The notes under the pieces were generated by a model. It searched no databases. It saw only the letters and a list, made by a program, of their open reading frames with translations, and was not told the origin of the DNA. Below, in pieces: positions 57,384 through 64,000 of a stretch of DNA of 64,000 nt. The stretch comes from an uncultured Collinsella sp. (GTDB taxonomy: Bacteria > Actinomycetota > Coriobacteriia > Coriobacteriales > Coriobacteriaceae): positions 62,001 through 126,000 of the forward strand of contig CALEBN010000067.1 in NCBI GenBank assembly GCA_937943045.1, read 5' to 3'. Each line of letters begins with the position of its first letter. Positions within the stretch are counted from its first letter, which is position 1. The translations under genes and the position numbers were made by a program.

Positions 57384-59606
57384 TTAGAGATGCAGCACGC
57401 GGTCGCGGATCTCCTCGGTTCGACCCTGGTTCCAGAATTGAGTACCGATGTAGCCGCACGTACGACGGGCGACATTCATCTTCTCCTGATCGCGGTTGCC
57501 GCAGTTGGGGCACTCCCACACCAGCTTGCCGTCATCCTCGACAATCTTGATCTCGCCGTCATAGCCGCACACCTGGCAGTAATCGCTCTTGGTGTTGAGC
57601 TCGGCGTACATGATGTTGTCGTAGATGTACTGCATCACGCGAATGACAGCCTTAAGGTTGTCCTGCATGTTGGGAACCTCGACGTAGGAGATGGCGCCGC
57701 CCGGCGAAAGCTGCTGGAACATGCCCTCAAACTTGAGCTTATCGAAAGCATCAATCTCCTCGGACACATGGACGTGGTAGCTGTTGGTAATGTAGCCCTT
57801 GTCCGTCACACCCGGAATAATGCCAAAACGGCGCTGCAGGCACTTGGCGAACTTGTAGGTCGTCGACTCAAGCGGGGTGCCGTACAGCGAGAAGTCGATA
57901 TCGCTTTCGGCCTTCCACTCGGCGCATTTGTCGTTCATGTGCTGCATAACGGCCATGGCAAACGGCGTGCCTTCCTTCTCGGTGTGGCTGTGGCCCGTCA
58001 TGTACTTGACGCACTCATACAGACCGGCATACCCCAGGCTGATGGTGGAATAGCCGCCCACGAGCAGTTTGTCGATCGTCTCGCCCTTCTTAAGGCGCGC
58101 CAGGGCGCCGTACTGCCACAGAATCGGTGCGGCATCCGAAAGCGTGCCCATCAGGCGCTCATGACGGCACAGCAGGGCACGATGGCACAGCTCAAGGCGC
58201 TCGTCGAAGATCTTCCAGAACTTGTCCATGTCCTGATGCGAGCTCAGTGCGACATCGGGCAGGTTGATGGTCACAACACCCTGGTTAAAGCGGCCATAGT
58301 ACTTAGGTTTGGTCGGGTCATAGTTCAGCGCGTTGGCAACATTGTTAAAGCCGTTGCCCGAACGGTCGGGCGTCAGGAAGCTGCGGCAACCCATGCAGGT
58401 GTAGCAATCGCCATTGCCGGCGGTCTCACCCTTAGACAGCTTGAGCTCACGCATCTTCTTCTCAGAGATGTAGTCGGGCACCATGCGCTTGGCGGTGCAC
58501 TTCGCAGCCAGCTGGGTCAGGTAGAAGTACGGGGAATTCTCGTGAACGTTATCGTCCTCGAGCACGTAGATAAGCTTGGGGAATGCCGGGGTAATCCACA
58601 CGCCAGCCTCGTTCTTAACGCCCTCGTAGCGCTGGCGAAGCGTCTCCTCCACGATCATGGCAAGGTCGTGCTTCTCCTGAGGCGTACGGGCCTCGTTGAG
58701 ATACATAAAGACCGTCACGAACGGCGCCTGGCCATTCGTGGTCATAAGGGTCACGACCTGATACTGAATCGTCTGGACGCCGCGACGGATCTCGTCACGC
58801 AGACGGTCCTCAACGACCTCACGGACCTTCTCGGCAGACGCAGAGACGCCAAGCTCCTCGAGCTCGCGGGCAACCTCGCCGCGAATCTTCTGACGGCTCA
58901 CCTCGACAAACGGAGCCAGGTGGGTCAGCGAAATCGACTGACCGCCATACTGGGAAGAGGCGACCTGGGCGATAATCTGCGTCGCGATATTGCAAGCAGT
59001 CGAAAAGCTGTGCGGCTTCTCGATCAGCGTGCCCGAGATAACGGTGCCATTCTGGAGCATATCCTCCAGGTTCACCAGGTCACAGTTATGCATGTGCTGG
59101 GCGAAGTAGTCCGAATCGTGGAAGTGAATCAGGCCCTCGTTGTGGGCATCCACGATCTCCTGGGGCAGCAGCACGCGCTGCGTCAGGTCCTTGGAAATCT
59201 CGCCGGCCATGTAGTCGCGCTGAACGGAGTTGACAGTCGGGTTCTTGTTGGAGTTCTCCTGCTTGACCTCTTCGTTATTGCACTCAATCAGCGACAGAAT
59301 CTTGTCATCGGTCGTGTTCTTTTGGCGCTTCAGGCTCTGAACATAGCGGTAGATGATGTAGTGGCGAGCGACCTCGTAGCAGTCGAGACGCATAATCTCG
59401 TCCTCGACCAGATCCTGGATCTCCTCGACCGATACGGTGTGGCCGGCCTTCTCACATGCCTCGGCGACGTTTTGTGCCGCATAGATCACCTGGCGGTCGG
59501 TAAGGCGAGAGCCTTCCTCGACCTCCAAGTTTGCGGCGCGGATCGCATTGACGATCTTATCGATGTCAAAGGTAACCTCGGTGCCGCTGCGCTTGATGAT
59601 CTTCAT
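57384..59606 (-). CDS. nrdD: Anaerobic ribonucleoside-triphosphate reductase
   Basis: NrdD reduces ribonucleoside triphosphates to deoxynucleotides without oxygen. The 740 residues have an N-terminal ATP-cone (KIIKRSGTEVTFDIDKIVNAIRAAN), active-site cysteines in CMGCRSF, a C-terminal zinc site (CQVCGYDG, CPNCGNRD) and the glycyl-radical motif RRTCGYIGTQFWNQGR. The start at 59606 (MKIIKRS) has GAGGCAAGAGG upstream. Two NrdR-type boxes overlap its promoter 230 bases upstream. NrdG is encoded downstream in the same direction. Confidence 0.96.
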   Translation of the reverse strand: MKIIKRSGTEVTFDIDKIVNAIRAANLEVEEGSRLTDRQVIYAAQNVAEACEKAGHTVSVEEIQDLVEDEIMRLDCYEVARHYIIYRYVQSLKRQKNTTDDKILSLIECNNEEVKQENSNKNPTVNSVQRDYMAGEISKDLTQRVLLPQEIVDAHNEGLIHFHDSDYFAQHMHNCDLVNLEDMLQNGTVISGTLIEKPHSFSTACNIATQIIAQVASSQYGGQSISLTHLAPFVEVSRQKIRGEVARELEELGVSASAEKVREVVEDRLRDEIRRGVQTIQYQVVTLMTTNGQAPFVTVFMYLNEARTPQEKHDLAMIVEETLRQRYEGVKNEAGVWITPAFPKLIYVLEDDNVHENSPYFYLTQLAAKCTAKRMVPDYISEKKMRELKLSKGETAGNGDCYTCMGCRSFLTPDRSGNGFNNVANALNYDPTKPKYYGRFNQGVVTINLPDVALSSHQDMDKFWKIFDERLELCHRALLCRHERLMGTLSDAAPILWQYGALARLKKGETIDKLLVGGYSTISLGYAGLYECVKYMTGHSHTEKEGTPFAMAVMQHMNDKCAEWKAESDIDFSLYGTPLESTTYKFAKCLQRRFGIIPGVTDKGYITNSYHVHVSEEIDAFDKLKFEGMFQQLSPGGAISYVEVPNMQDNLKAVIRVMQYIYDNIMYAELNTKSDYCQVCGYDGEIKIVEDDGKLVWECPNCGNRDQEKMNVARRTCGYIGTQFWNQGRTEEIRDRVLHL

Positions 59607-59832
59607 CCTCTTGCCTCTTTCGCATCGTAGCCTCATTGCGCTTCAGAGCCAAACGATGCCCGGCAGGGCTTACCCTGTCTTGCGGCGCCGTCGCGCAATC
59701 TGTGTTTTCGATAACCATAGGCCCTCATGCGGACAATCCTCGCAGCCAATCAAGGGGCTCAAAGATCCATCCAAATAATGGGGCGAATAAGGTTCTCGTT
59801 CTCTGTCCGCCATCTATCATACGACAAAGAGG

Positions 59833-59880
59833 CATCTATATCCTGTATTCTTTTTTTAGGTCAAACACAACATATAGTGT
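59833..59880 (-). promoter_or_regulatory. nrdD promoter with two NrdR-type boxes
   Basis: On the minus strand TTGACC (59859-59864) and TATAGA (59835-59840) are 18 bp apart. ACACAACATATAGTGT (59865-59880) is close to the NrdR consensus, and a weaker match (10 of 16) lies at 59833-59848 over the -10. The 32-bp spacing equals the three-turn spacing known for NrdR box pairs. Confidence 0.7.
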
Positions 59881-60194
59881 TTCAGCAGGTCAAAGCAATT
59901 GGTCAATTTGCAGACGCATTATAAATGAAGGCCTCTTGGCAGACTGCTAAAACGTTATCAACCCAACTACCTGCACAGCAGTTTTGAAACCCCCTCAACC
60001 GTGCCGCCGCCAAATAGCACCAAAACCAAGCTGCTCGCGCCAAAAGAATCCAAAAGATTGTCCTTGACCAACATGTTGCGGTCATGATGGGCCAGGACAC
60101 ATGCAATCTGCCGGCACCCCTACGGGATACAAAGACCATCGCGTACGGACCTTGGATCAATATTTGATGACTTATTTGGCGGCGCGCTTGGTGG
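59881..60194. other. Gene-free stretch between nrdD promoter and tRNA-Val
   Basis: No ribosome-site-supported frame is seen on either strand. Frames such as 59903-60220 (minus) have odd composition and no homology that I recognise. Together with the 230-base nrdD leader (59607-59832) this makes a 635-base region without protein genes. Confidence 0.5.
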
Positions 60195-60233
60195 CAAAAA
60201 ACAAAACAGCCCAGAGACATAGCCTCTGGACTG
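60195..60233 (-). terminator. Terminator of the tRNA-Gly/tRNA-Val unit
   Basis: CAGCCCAGAG (60207-60216) pairs with CTCTGGACTG (60224-60233) with one mismatch, followed on the minus strand by TTTTGTTTTTT. Confidence 0.85.
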
Positions 60234-60241
60234 CGAACATT

Positions 60242-60316
60242 TGGTGGGCGTTAGAAGATTTGAACTTCTGACCTCTTCCGTGTCAGGGAAGCGCTCTCCC
60301 CCTGAGCTAAACGCCC
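60242..60316 (-). tRNA. tRNA-Val (anticodon GAC)
   Basis: The cloverleaf starts GGGCGTT and has TAGCTCAG in the D arm, the anticodon loop CTGACAC (anticodon GAC), the TTCAAAT T loop, and ends AACGCCC-A with CCA encoded (60242-60244). It follows tRNA-Gly by 3 bases. Confidence 0.93.
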
Positions 60317-60319
60317 AAA

Positions 60320-60395
60320 TGGAGCGGACAACGGGGCTCGAACCCGCGACCCCAACCTTGGCAAGGTTGTGCTCTACCAACTGAGCCATGTCCGC
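60320..60395 (-). tRNA. tRNA-Gly (anticodon GCC), copy 1
   Basis: The acceptor GCGGACA pairs with TGTCCGC. The anticodon loop is TTGCCAA (anticodon GCC), the T loop is GGTTCGAGCC, and CCA is encoded. The body is identical to the copies at 62449 and 62675. Confidence 0.95.
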
Positions 60396-60407
60396 TTACG
60401 GGGATTA

Positions 60408-60436
60408 ATCTTACGTGATGCCCGCATCCTATGCAA
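60408..60436 (-). promoter_or_regulatory. Promoter of tRNA-Gly copy 1
   Basis: On the minus strand TTGCAT (60431-60436) and TAAGAT (60408-60413) are 17 bp apart. An A/T-rich AACTTTT...AAAAGTT block lies directly upstream, resembling an UP element. Confidence 0.7.
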
Positions 60437-60536
60437 GAACTTTTTTTGAAAAGTTTTGCGACGCCCTCGCGAGCCTCGCGAAGACATCAGCCGCCGCGGA
60501 AGGTACAGGCAAACGCAAACTCTCCGCAAGAGGCAC

Positions 60537-62270
60537 CTACATCTCACCGAGCAGGATCCAGGCAGAGCTGTCCTGCGCGAGCCTGCCGTCTGCAAGCGGT
60601 GATGAGGTGAGCAGGACCCTGCCCGCCGGCAGCTCCACGGGTGCTGCACCGAAGTTCGTCACACACGCCCAGCCGTTGTCGCGGCGATAGGCGATGACGC
60701 CGCCCTCGGCGCCCTCGGCGCCATCCGCAAGGCCGGTGCGCCCGTCAAGATTGAGCCACACAAGATCGTTGGCGCACCCGCGCAGCTTGCGCCGCAGCCA
60801 GAGGGCGTCACGATAGAGCGCAAGCATCGATGTCGGATCCGCTTCTTCCCTATCGGCAGCGTAATCGGAAAACCATGCAGGCTGCGGCAGATGGGGCGCC
60901 ACATCGGCGTCCGCCGGCGAAAACCCAAACGATCCGCCCTGCGCGGGATCGTCCGCCGCCACCCACGGCAGGGGCACACGACAGCCGTCGCGCCCCTTCT
61001 CGCGCTTCGGTCCGTGCGTATTGGTCGAAGTGGGGTCTTCGAGTGCAGCCCACGGGATGTCAGCCACCTCAAAAAGGCCGAGCTCCTCACCCTGATACAC
61101 GTATGCCGAGCCCGGAAGCGCCAGCTCAAGCAAAAGGGCCGCCCGCGCGCGGCGCTCGCCGAGTTCACGGTCCTCATCATAAGACGACCCGTCGCGTAAG
61201 AGCCAGTCGAGCGCAATCTGATGGTAGCGCGTTGCCTTGATTTGCGGCAGGGCATAGCGTGTCGCCACGCGCGGCACGTCGTGGTTGGAGAGTACCCAGG
61301 TCGAGGCGGAATCGGATTCGATGGCCGCCTTCATGCCCTCCTCGATTGCAGCGTGCATGTCATCATAGGTCCAAGTGGCCTTGGCGAACTCAAAGTTGAA
61401 TGTCTGGCCAAGCTCGCTGGGACGCGCGTAGAGATACTGGCGCTCGGGCAGCACCCACGCCTCGGCAACGGCACTGCGCGGCGGATTATAGCGGTCGAAC
61501 ACGCGGCGCCACTCGCGATAGATCTCGTGGACCTCATTGCGGTCCCACAGCGGATGGGTGCCGTCGTCAACCATGTCATCGCCCTCGGCGAGATGCCACC
61601 GGTCGAGGTCATCGCGGTCGAGATCCTTGGCGAGACCCTGCGCCACATCAATGCGAAAGCCGTCGACGCCTCGATCGCTCCAAAACGCCAGGACATCGCA
61701 AAAGAACGCATGAACCTCGGGGCATGACCAGTCAAAGTCCGGCTGCTCGGGTGTAAACATGTGCAGATACCACTGACCGTCCGCAACACGCGTCCAGGCG
61801 GGGCCGCCAAAGTTGGCATTCCAATTGGTGGGAGGCAGCTCGCCATGCTCGCCGCGACCATCGCGGAAGATATAACGGGCGCGCTCGGGCGATCCGGGAC
61901 CGGCGGCAAGAGCGGCTTTGAACCAGGGGTGCTGGTTGGATGAATGGTTGGGCACGATGTCGACGATGACCTTGATGCCGCGCGCGTGAGCCGCAGCGAT
62001 CATGTCATCGAAGTCGTCAAGCGAGCCGAGACGTGGGTCGACATCGCAGTAGTCCGCCACATCATAGCCGCCATCGACAAGAGGCGATGGGTAAAACGGG
62101 CTCAGCCAGATGGCCTCGATACCCAGCCGCTCAAGATAGTCCATCTGCTGGGTAATGCCCGCGATATCGCCCAGACCCGAACCAGTCGAATCCTTAAACG
62201 AGCGCGGGTAGATCTGATAGATCGCGGCGTCGGACATCCATGAGCGCGAAGAGGACTTTTCTGTGGCCAT
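60537..62270 (-). CDS. GH13 alpha-glucosidase (oligo-1,6-glucosidase-like)
   Basis: The 577-residue glycoside hydrolase should release glucose from short alpha-glucans in the cytosol. GH13 motifs are present: DAAIYQIYPRSFKD at the start, VDIVPNHSS (region I), GFRIDVAQGLAKD with the nucleophile Asp (II), AVAEAWVLPE with the acid/base Glu (III) and VLSNHDVPR with the third Asp (IV). After region II the sequence reads VAQG rather than the usual VIN-type of oligo-1,6-glucosidases, so linkage preference is open. No signal peptide. The start at 62270 (MATEKSS) follows AGGGAG. Maltose- or sucrose-type use is possible. Confidence 0.9.
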   Translation of the reverse strand: MATEKSSSRSWMSDAAIYQIYPRSFKDSTGSGLGDIAGITQQMDYLERLGIEAIWLSPFYPSPLVDGGYDVADYCDVDPRLGSLDDFDDMIAAAHARGIKVIVDIVPNHSSNQHPWFKAALAAGPGSPERARYIFRDGRGEHGELPPTNWNANFGGPAWTRVADGQWYLHMFTPEQPDFDWSCPEVHAFFCDVLAFWSDRGVDGFRIDVAQGLAKDLDRDDLDRWHLAEGDDMVDDGTHPLWDRNEVHEIYREWRRVFDRYNPPRSAVAEAWVLPERQYLYARPSELGQTFNFEFAKATWTYDDMHAAIEEGMKAAIESDSASTWVLSNHDVPRVATRYALPQIKATRYHQIALDWLLRDGSSYDEDRELGERRARAALLLELALPGSAYVYQGEELGLFEVADIPWAALEDPTSTNTHGPKREKGRDGCRVPLPWVAADDPAQGGSFGFSPADADVAPHLPQPAWFSDYAADREEADPTSMLALYRDALWLRRKLRGCANDLVWLNLDGRTGLADGAEGAEGGVIAYRRDNGWACVTNFGAAPVELPAGRVLLTSSPLADGRLAQDSSAWILLGEM

Positions 62271-62410
62271 GGGGTGTGTCTCCCTTGCAACGTGGTTTTG
62301 CGAGATGCCCACGATGATACGCCCAAAGCGGACATTCGCGGCAAACAACGCCACAGCCACGCCCCAAAACCCTCACTCCCACTCGGCTTCGAGCCCATGC
62401 GATGGATACG

Positions 62411-62440
62411 AAAAAGCCCGGCTACCGTAGTAGTCGGGCT
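62411..62440 (-). terminator. Terminator of tRNA-Gly copy 2
   Basis: AGCCCG pairs with CGGGCT around an 18-base loop that has further pairing, followed on the minus strand by TTTTTC. Confidence 0.75.
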
Positions 62441-62448
62441 GTTGCACT

Positions 62449-62524
62449 TGGAGCGGACAACGGGGCTCGAACCCGCGACCCCAACCTTGGCAAGGTTGTG
62501 CTCTACCAACTGAGCCATGTCCGC
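62449..62524 (-). tRNA. tRNA-Gly (anticodon GCC), copy 2
   Basis: Identical in body to copies 1 and 3, with CCA encoded at 62449-62451 and its own terminator downstream. It lies between the GH13 gene and tRNA-Cys. Confidence 0.95.
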
Positions 62525-62532
62525 ATATGTAA

Positions 62533-62558
62533 AACAAAACGGGCGCCGGAGCGCCCGG
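62533..62558 (-). terminator. Terminator of tRNA-Cys
   Basis: CGGGCGC pairs with GCGCCCG around a 4-base loop, followed on the minus strand by TTTTGTTTT. It separates tRNA-Cys from tRNA-Gly copy 2. Confidence 0.8.
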
Positions 62559-62566
62559 ATGTTGCC

Positions 62567-62640
62567 TGGAGGCGAAGCCCGGATTCGAACCGGGGGTAAA
62601 GGCTTTGCAGGCCTCTGCCTTACCACTTGGCCACTTCGCC
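62567..62640 (-). tRNA. tRNA-Cys (anticodon GCA)
   Basis: The acceptor GGCGAAG pairs with CTTCGCC. The D arm is TGGCCAAGTGG, the anticodon loop CTGCAAA (GCA), the T loop GGTTCGAATCC, and CCA is encoded at 62567-62569. Confidence 0.95.
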
Positions 62641-62642
62641 GA

Positions 62643-62664
62643 AAAAGGACCGCCTAAACGGTCC
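62643..62664 (-). terminator. Terminator of tRNA-Gly copy 3
   Basis: GGACCG pairs with CGGTCC around a 6-base loop, followed on the minus strand by TTTTTC, directly before tRNA-Cys. Confidence 0.8.
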
Positions 62665-62674
62665 GGAAATGCAA

Positions 62675-62750
62675 TGGAGCGGACAACGGGGCTCGAACCC
62701 GCGACCCCAACCTTGGCAAGGTTGTGCTCTACCAACTGAGCCATGTCCGC
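62675..62750 (-). tRNA. tRNA-Gly (anticodon GCC), copy 3
   Basis: Identical in body to copies 1 and 2, with CCA encoded. It is the first gene of the cluster, with a promoter 13-41 bases upstream. Confidence 0.95.
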
Positions 62751-62762
62751 TTGCGGGTTATT

Positions 62763-62791
62763 AATTTACGCGAGTTATCCAAAAGACGCAA
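62763..62791 (-). promoter_or_regulatory. Promoter of tRNA-Gly copy 3
   Basis: On the minus strand TTGCGT (62786-62791) and TAAATT (62763-62768) are 17 bp apart. The AACTTTTTTGAAAAAAGTAC block upstream resembles that of the tRNA-Gly copy 1 promoter. Confidence 0.7.
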
Positions 62792-62855
62792 GTACTTTTT
62801 TCAAAAAAGTTGCTCAAAGCAAGTTCACGCAGGGAAATCATGTCAGCCCAAGGCG

Positions 62856-63602
62856 CTAAGCGCACGATTCCAATGCTGAGCTAAACAGCTTCACCATCCG
62901 AACGCGTGTGCCGGCACCATCCGTACGACGGGCAACCTCCACATTATCGACGAGCATGCGCATAAGTTTGATACCACGTCCGCGTTCCTCGGATGCCACC
63001 GGCTCGCTCGCCCCATCGATAGAATAGCCAGCGCCCCGATCAAGCACCTCGAGTACAACACGGTCCCCGTAGGCCTGAACTGTCAGGATGCAGCCGACAC
63101 CGCCCGCATGGTCATACGCGTTACCCAATGCCTCCCCCAACGCCAATGCGACGTCATAACGCTCATCACGCCTCAGGGGAAGCGATTCGAGAAGCTCGGC
63201 CACACGGTGCCGATAATACGGGAGGTTCTCGATGCCTCGCTGCACTTCGATGCTCTTGCTCCATCGCGGCAGCTCTCCCACCGGAATGGCGGGAATCGAT
63301 TCACGCGCCGAACCCGCAACATGAAGGATGTCGACAAGTCGGGCAATCTCCAAAAAGCGAATGACCTCATCGGAAGCGTTAACGAGCGAAAGCAGGCCCT
63401 CTCGCCTCATGAGCTCTCTGGCACGTGTAAGCAAAAACGCCAAACCCGTCGAGTCGATAAAGCCCACGGCTTGGCAATTGATGACAACACGACGCACGCC
63501 CCGGTCGATCAGATTATCCAACCGTGGACGCAGCACGGACACCGAGGCGATGTCGACATCACCCGGTGGCGTCAAAACCGCTATGTCATTCCACTCATTC
63601 AT
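62856..63602 (-). CDS. Fused STAS anti-sigma antagonist and RsbW/SpoIIAB-like kinase
   Basis: The 248-residue protein joins two normally separate partners. Residues 1-100 are a STAS domain with the phospho-acceptor serine in CQAVGFIDSTGLAFLLTRA. Residues 125-245 are a GHKL kinase domain with the N box ALGEALGNAYDHAGG, the G1 box VLDRGAGYSID, the G2 box RGRGIKLMRML and TRVRMVKLF at the end. In partner switching the kinase binds a sigma factor or phosphorylates the STAS protein. A fusion could act in cis or pair with other proteins. The start is likely 63602 (MNEWND); its ribosome site is not clear. The phosphatase gene lies upstream. Confidence 0.82.
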   Translation of the reverse strand: MNEWNDIAVLTPPGDVDIASVSVLRPRLDNLIDRGVRRVVINCQAVGFIDSTGLAFLLTRARELMRREGLLSLVNASDEVIRFLEIARLVDILHVAGSARESIPAIPVGELPRWSKSIEVQRGIENLPYYRHRVAELLESLPLRRDERYDVALALGEALGNAYDHAGGVGCILTVQAYGDRVVLEVLDRGAGYSIDGASEPVASEERGRGIKLMRMLVDNVEVARRTDGAGTRVRMVKLFSSALESCA

Positions 63603-63683
63603 ACGACCATGGTTCCCCAAAAGAGTTCACTCGATGCATACGTATCTGTAACTGCGAAGATTTTGCCCGTCAAGCGTCGCGAT

Positions 63684-64000
63684 CTACGATCGACCTCGTA
63701 GAAATTCAAGGGAAACCAGCGCGATGTCATCGTCCAGCGCCGACTCGGTAAAGCGATCAAGCTCGCCCAAGACCTTACCGCAGATTCCCGATACGCCCTC
63801 ACCCGAGACAGAAAGCAGAAGGTCACGAAGGCGCTGCTCGCCAAAGAAAGCACCCGAGCGATCACGTGCTTCGATTGTTCCGTCGGTATACATAAATAGC
63901 ATGTCACCAGGAGCGAACGTAAACACGCCTGTCTCGTACACCATGCTCTCAAAGGCACCGATCACGCCCGATTGGCACCCAAGGAGCTCCACTTCTCCCC
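63684..64000 (-). CDS. PP2C/SpoIIE-type serine phosphatase (C-terminal part, cut by window edge)
   Basis: The frame enters at the right edge of the window and stops at 63684, giving at least 104 residues. It reads VELLGCQSGVIGAFES, FTFAPGDMLFMYTDGTIEARD (the metal-binding aspartate motif of PP2C phosphatases) and ESALDDDIALVSLEF (the C-terminal DDD motif). This matches RsbU, RsbP or SpoIIE phosphatase domains, which dephosphorylate STAS antagonists. Its partner is probably the fused STAS/kinase 81 bases downstream. Sensor domains, if any, lie outside the window. Confidence 0.87.
   Translation of the reverse strand, partial: GEVELLGCQSGVIGAFESMVYETGVFTFAPGDMLFMYTDGTIEARDRSGAFFGEQRLRDLLLSVSGEGVSGICGKVLGELDRFTESALDDDIALVSLEFLRGRS

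Noticed and set aside
57195..59630. 811-codon open frame on the plus strand opposite nrdD
   Set aside because: It is the antisense shadow of nrdD in GC-rich DNA; no ribosome site, and the protein shows no recognisable motifs, while nrdD has every active-site motif.
59607..59832. Cobalamin riboswitch in the nrdD leader
   Set aside because: No B12-box-like core was found; only small local hairpins are present.
59903..60220. 105-codon minus-strand frame between nrdD and the tRNA genes
   Set aside because: No ribosome site, Trp/Cys/Arg-rich composition unlike its neighbours, and no recognisable homology.
60320..62750. Repeated tRNA-Gly sequences as att sites of an integrated element
   Set aside because: The repeats are full-length tRNA genes, and the DNA between them holds a GH13 gene and tRNA-Cys, with no integrase.

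Overview
The window looks like a chromosomal stretch of an anaerobic, GC-rich member of the Coriobacteriia, most like Collinsella. This is an inference from gene content and protein style: anaerobic ribonucleotide reductase NrdDG, L-lactate dehydrogenase, DUF3793 plus flavodoxin, a fructoselysine-type operon, the ABC-F protein EttA, and tRNA genes with encoded CCA. No rRNA, phage, insertion sequence or CRISPR array is visible.

Layout. 1-12 kb: housekeeping and metabolism (dapH, a nucleoid-associated protein, an alpha/beta hydrolase flanked by a short dispersed repeat, ldh, a PLP aminotransferase, nadE, two low-complexity proteins of unknown role, ettA). 12-15.5 kb: an sdpRI-like repressor/immunity pair, a 28-residue membrane peptide whose predicted mRNA ends are complementary, tcdA, a TatD hydrolase, and a 233-bp element with perfect 31-bp terminal inverted repeats. 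15.5-22.3 kb: a GntR-controlled operon for Amadori compounds (kinase, deglycase, epimerase, amidohydrolase, YfcC-type transporter). 22.4-24 kb: two HAD phosphatases. 24.4-27.3 kb: a three-gene + strand cassette (unknown protein, ClpP-like peptidase, VirD4/TraG-like ATPase without membrane anchor), the best candidate here for an undescribed system. 27.4-36 kb: pgi, an SOS-controlled Y-family polymerase with YolD, a large wall-anchored protein, a copper-chaperone-like protein behind a CsoR-type operator, and DUF3793 plus flavodoxin behind a possible iron box.

36-43 kb holds an amino-acid ABC transporter, endonuclease IV, an oxidoreductase lying between two 86-bp near-identical palindromes, and an aldo/keto reductase. 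42.7-50.7 kb holds a cyclase pseudogene, a PanE-like reductase, a secreted protein, O-acetylhomoserine sulfhydrylase with a cysteine-containing leader peptide and a divergent LysR regulator, RNase HI, a second Gfo/Idh protein, an acylphosphatase and a Fur-family regulator. 50.7-57 kb holds a HAD phosphatase, an FKBP/UreE-like pair, a dipeptidase, a zinc metallopeptidase and a folate/pterin operon (folE, HD protein, folB), with nrdG just upstream. 57-64 kb holds nrdD under NrdR-type boxes, five tRNA genes (three identical Gly-GCC, one Val, one Cys), a GH13 glucosidase, and the start of a partner-switching module (fused STAS/anti-sigma kinase plus a PP2C-type phosphatase cut by the window edge).

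All calls are by eye. No database search, folding or profile comparison was run.
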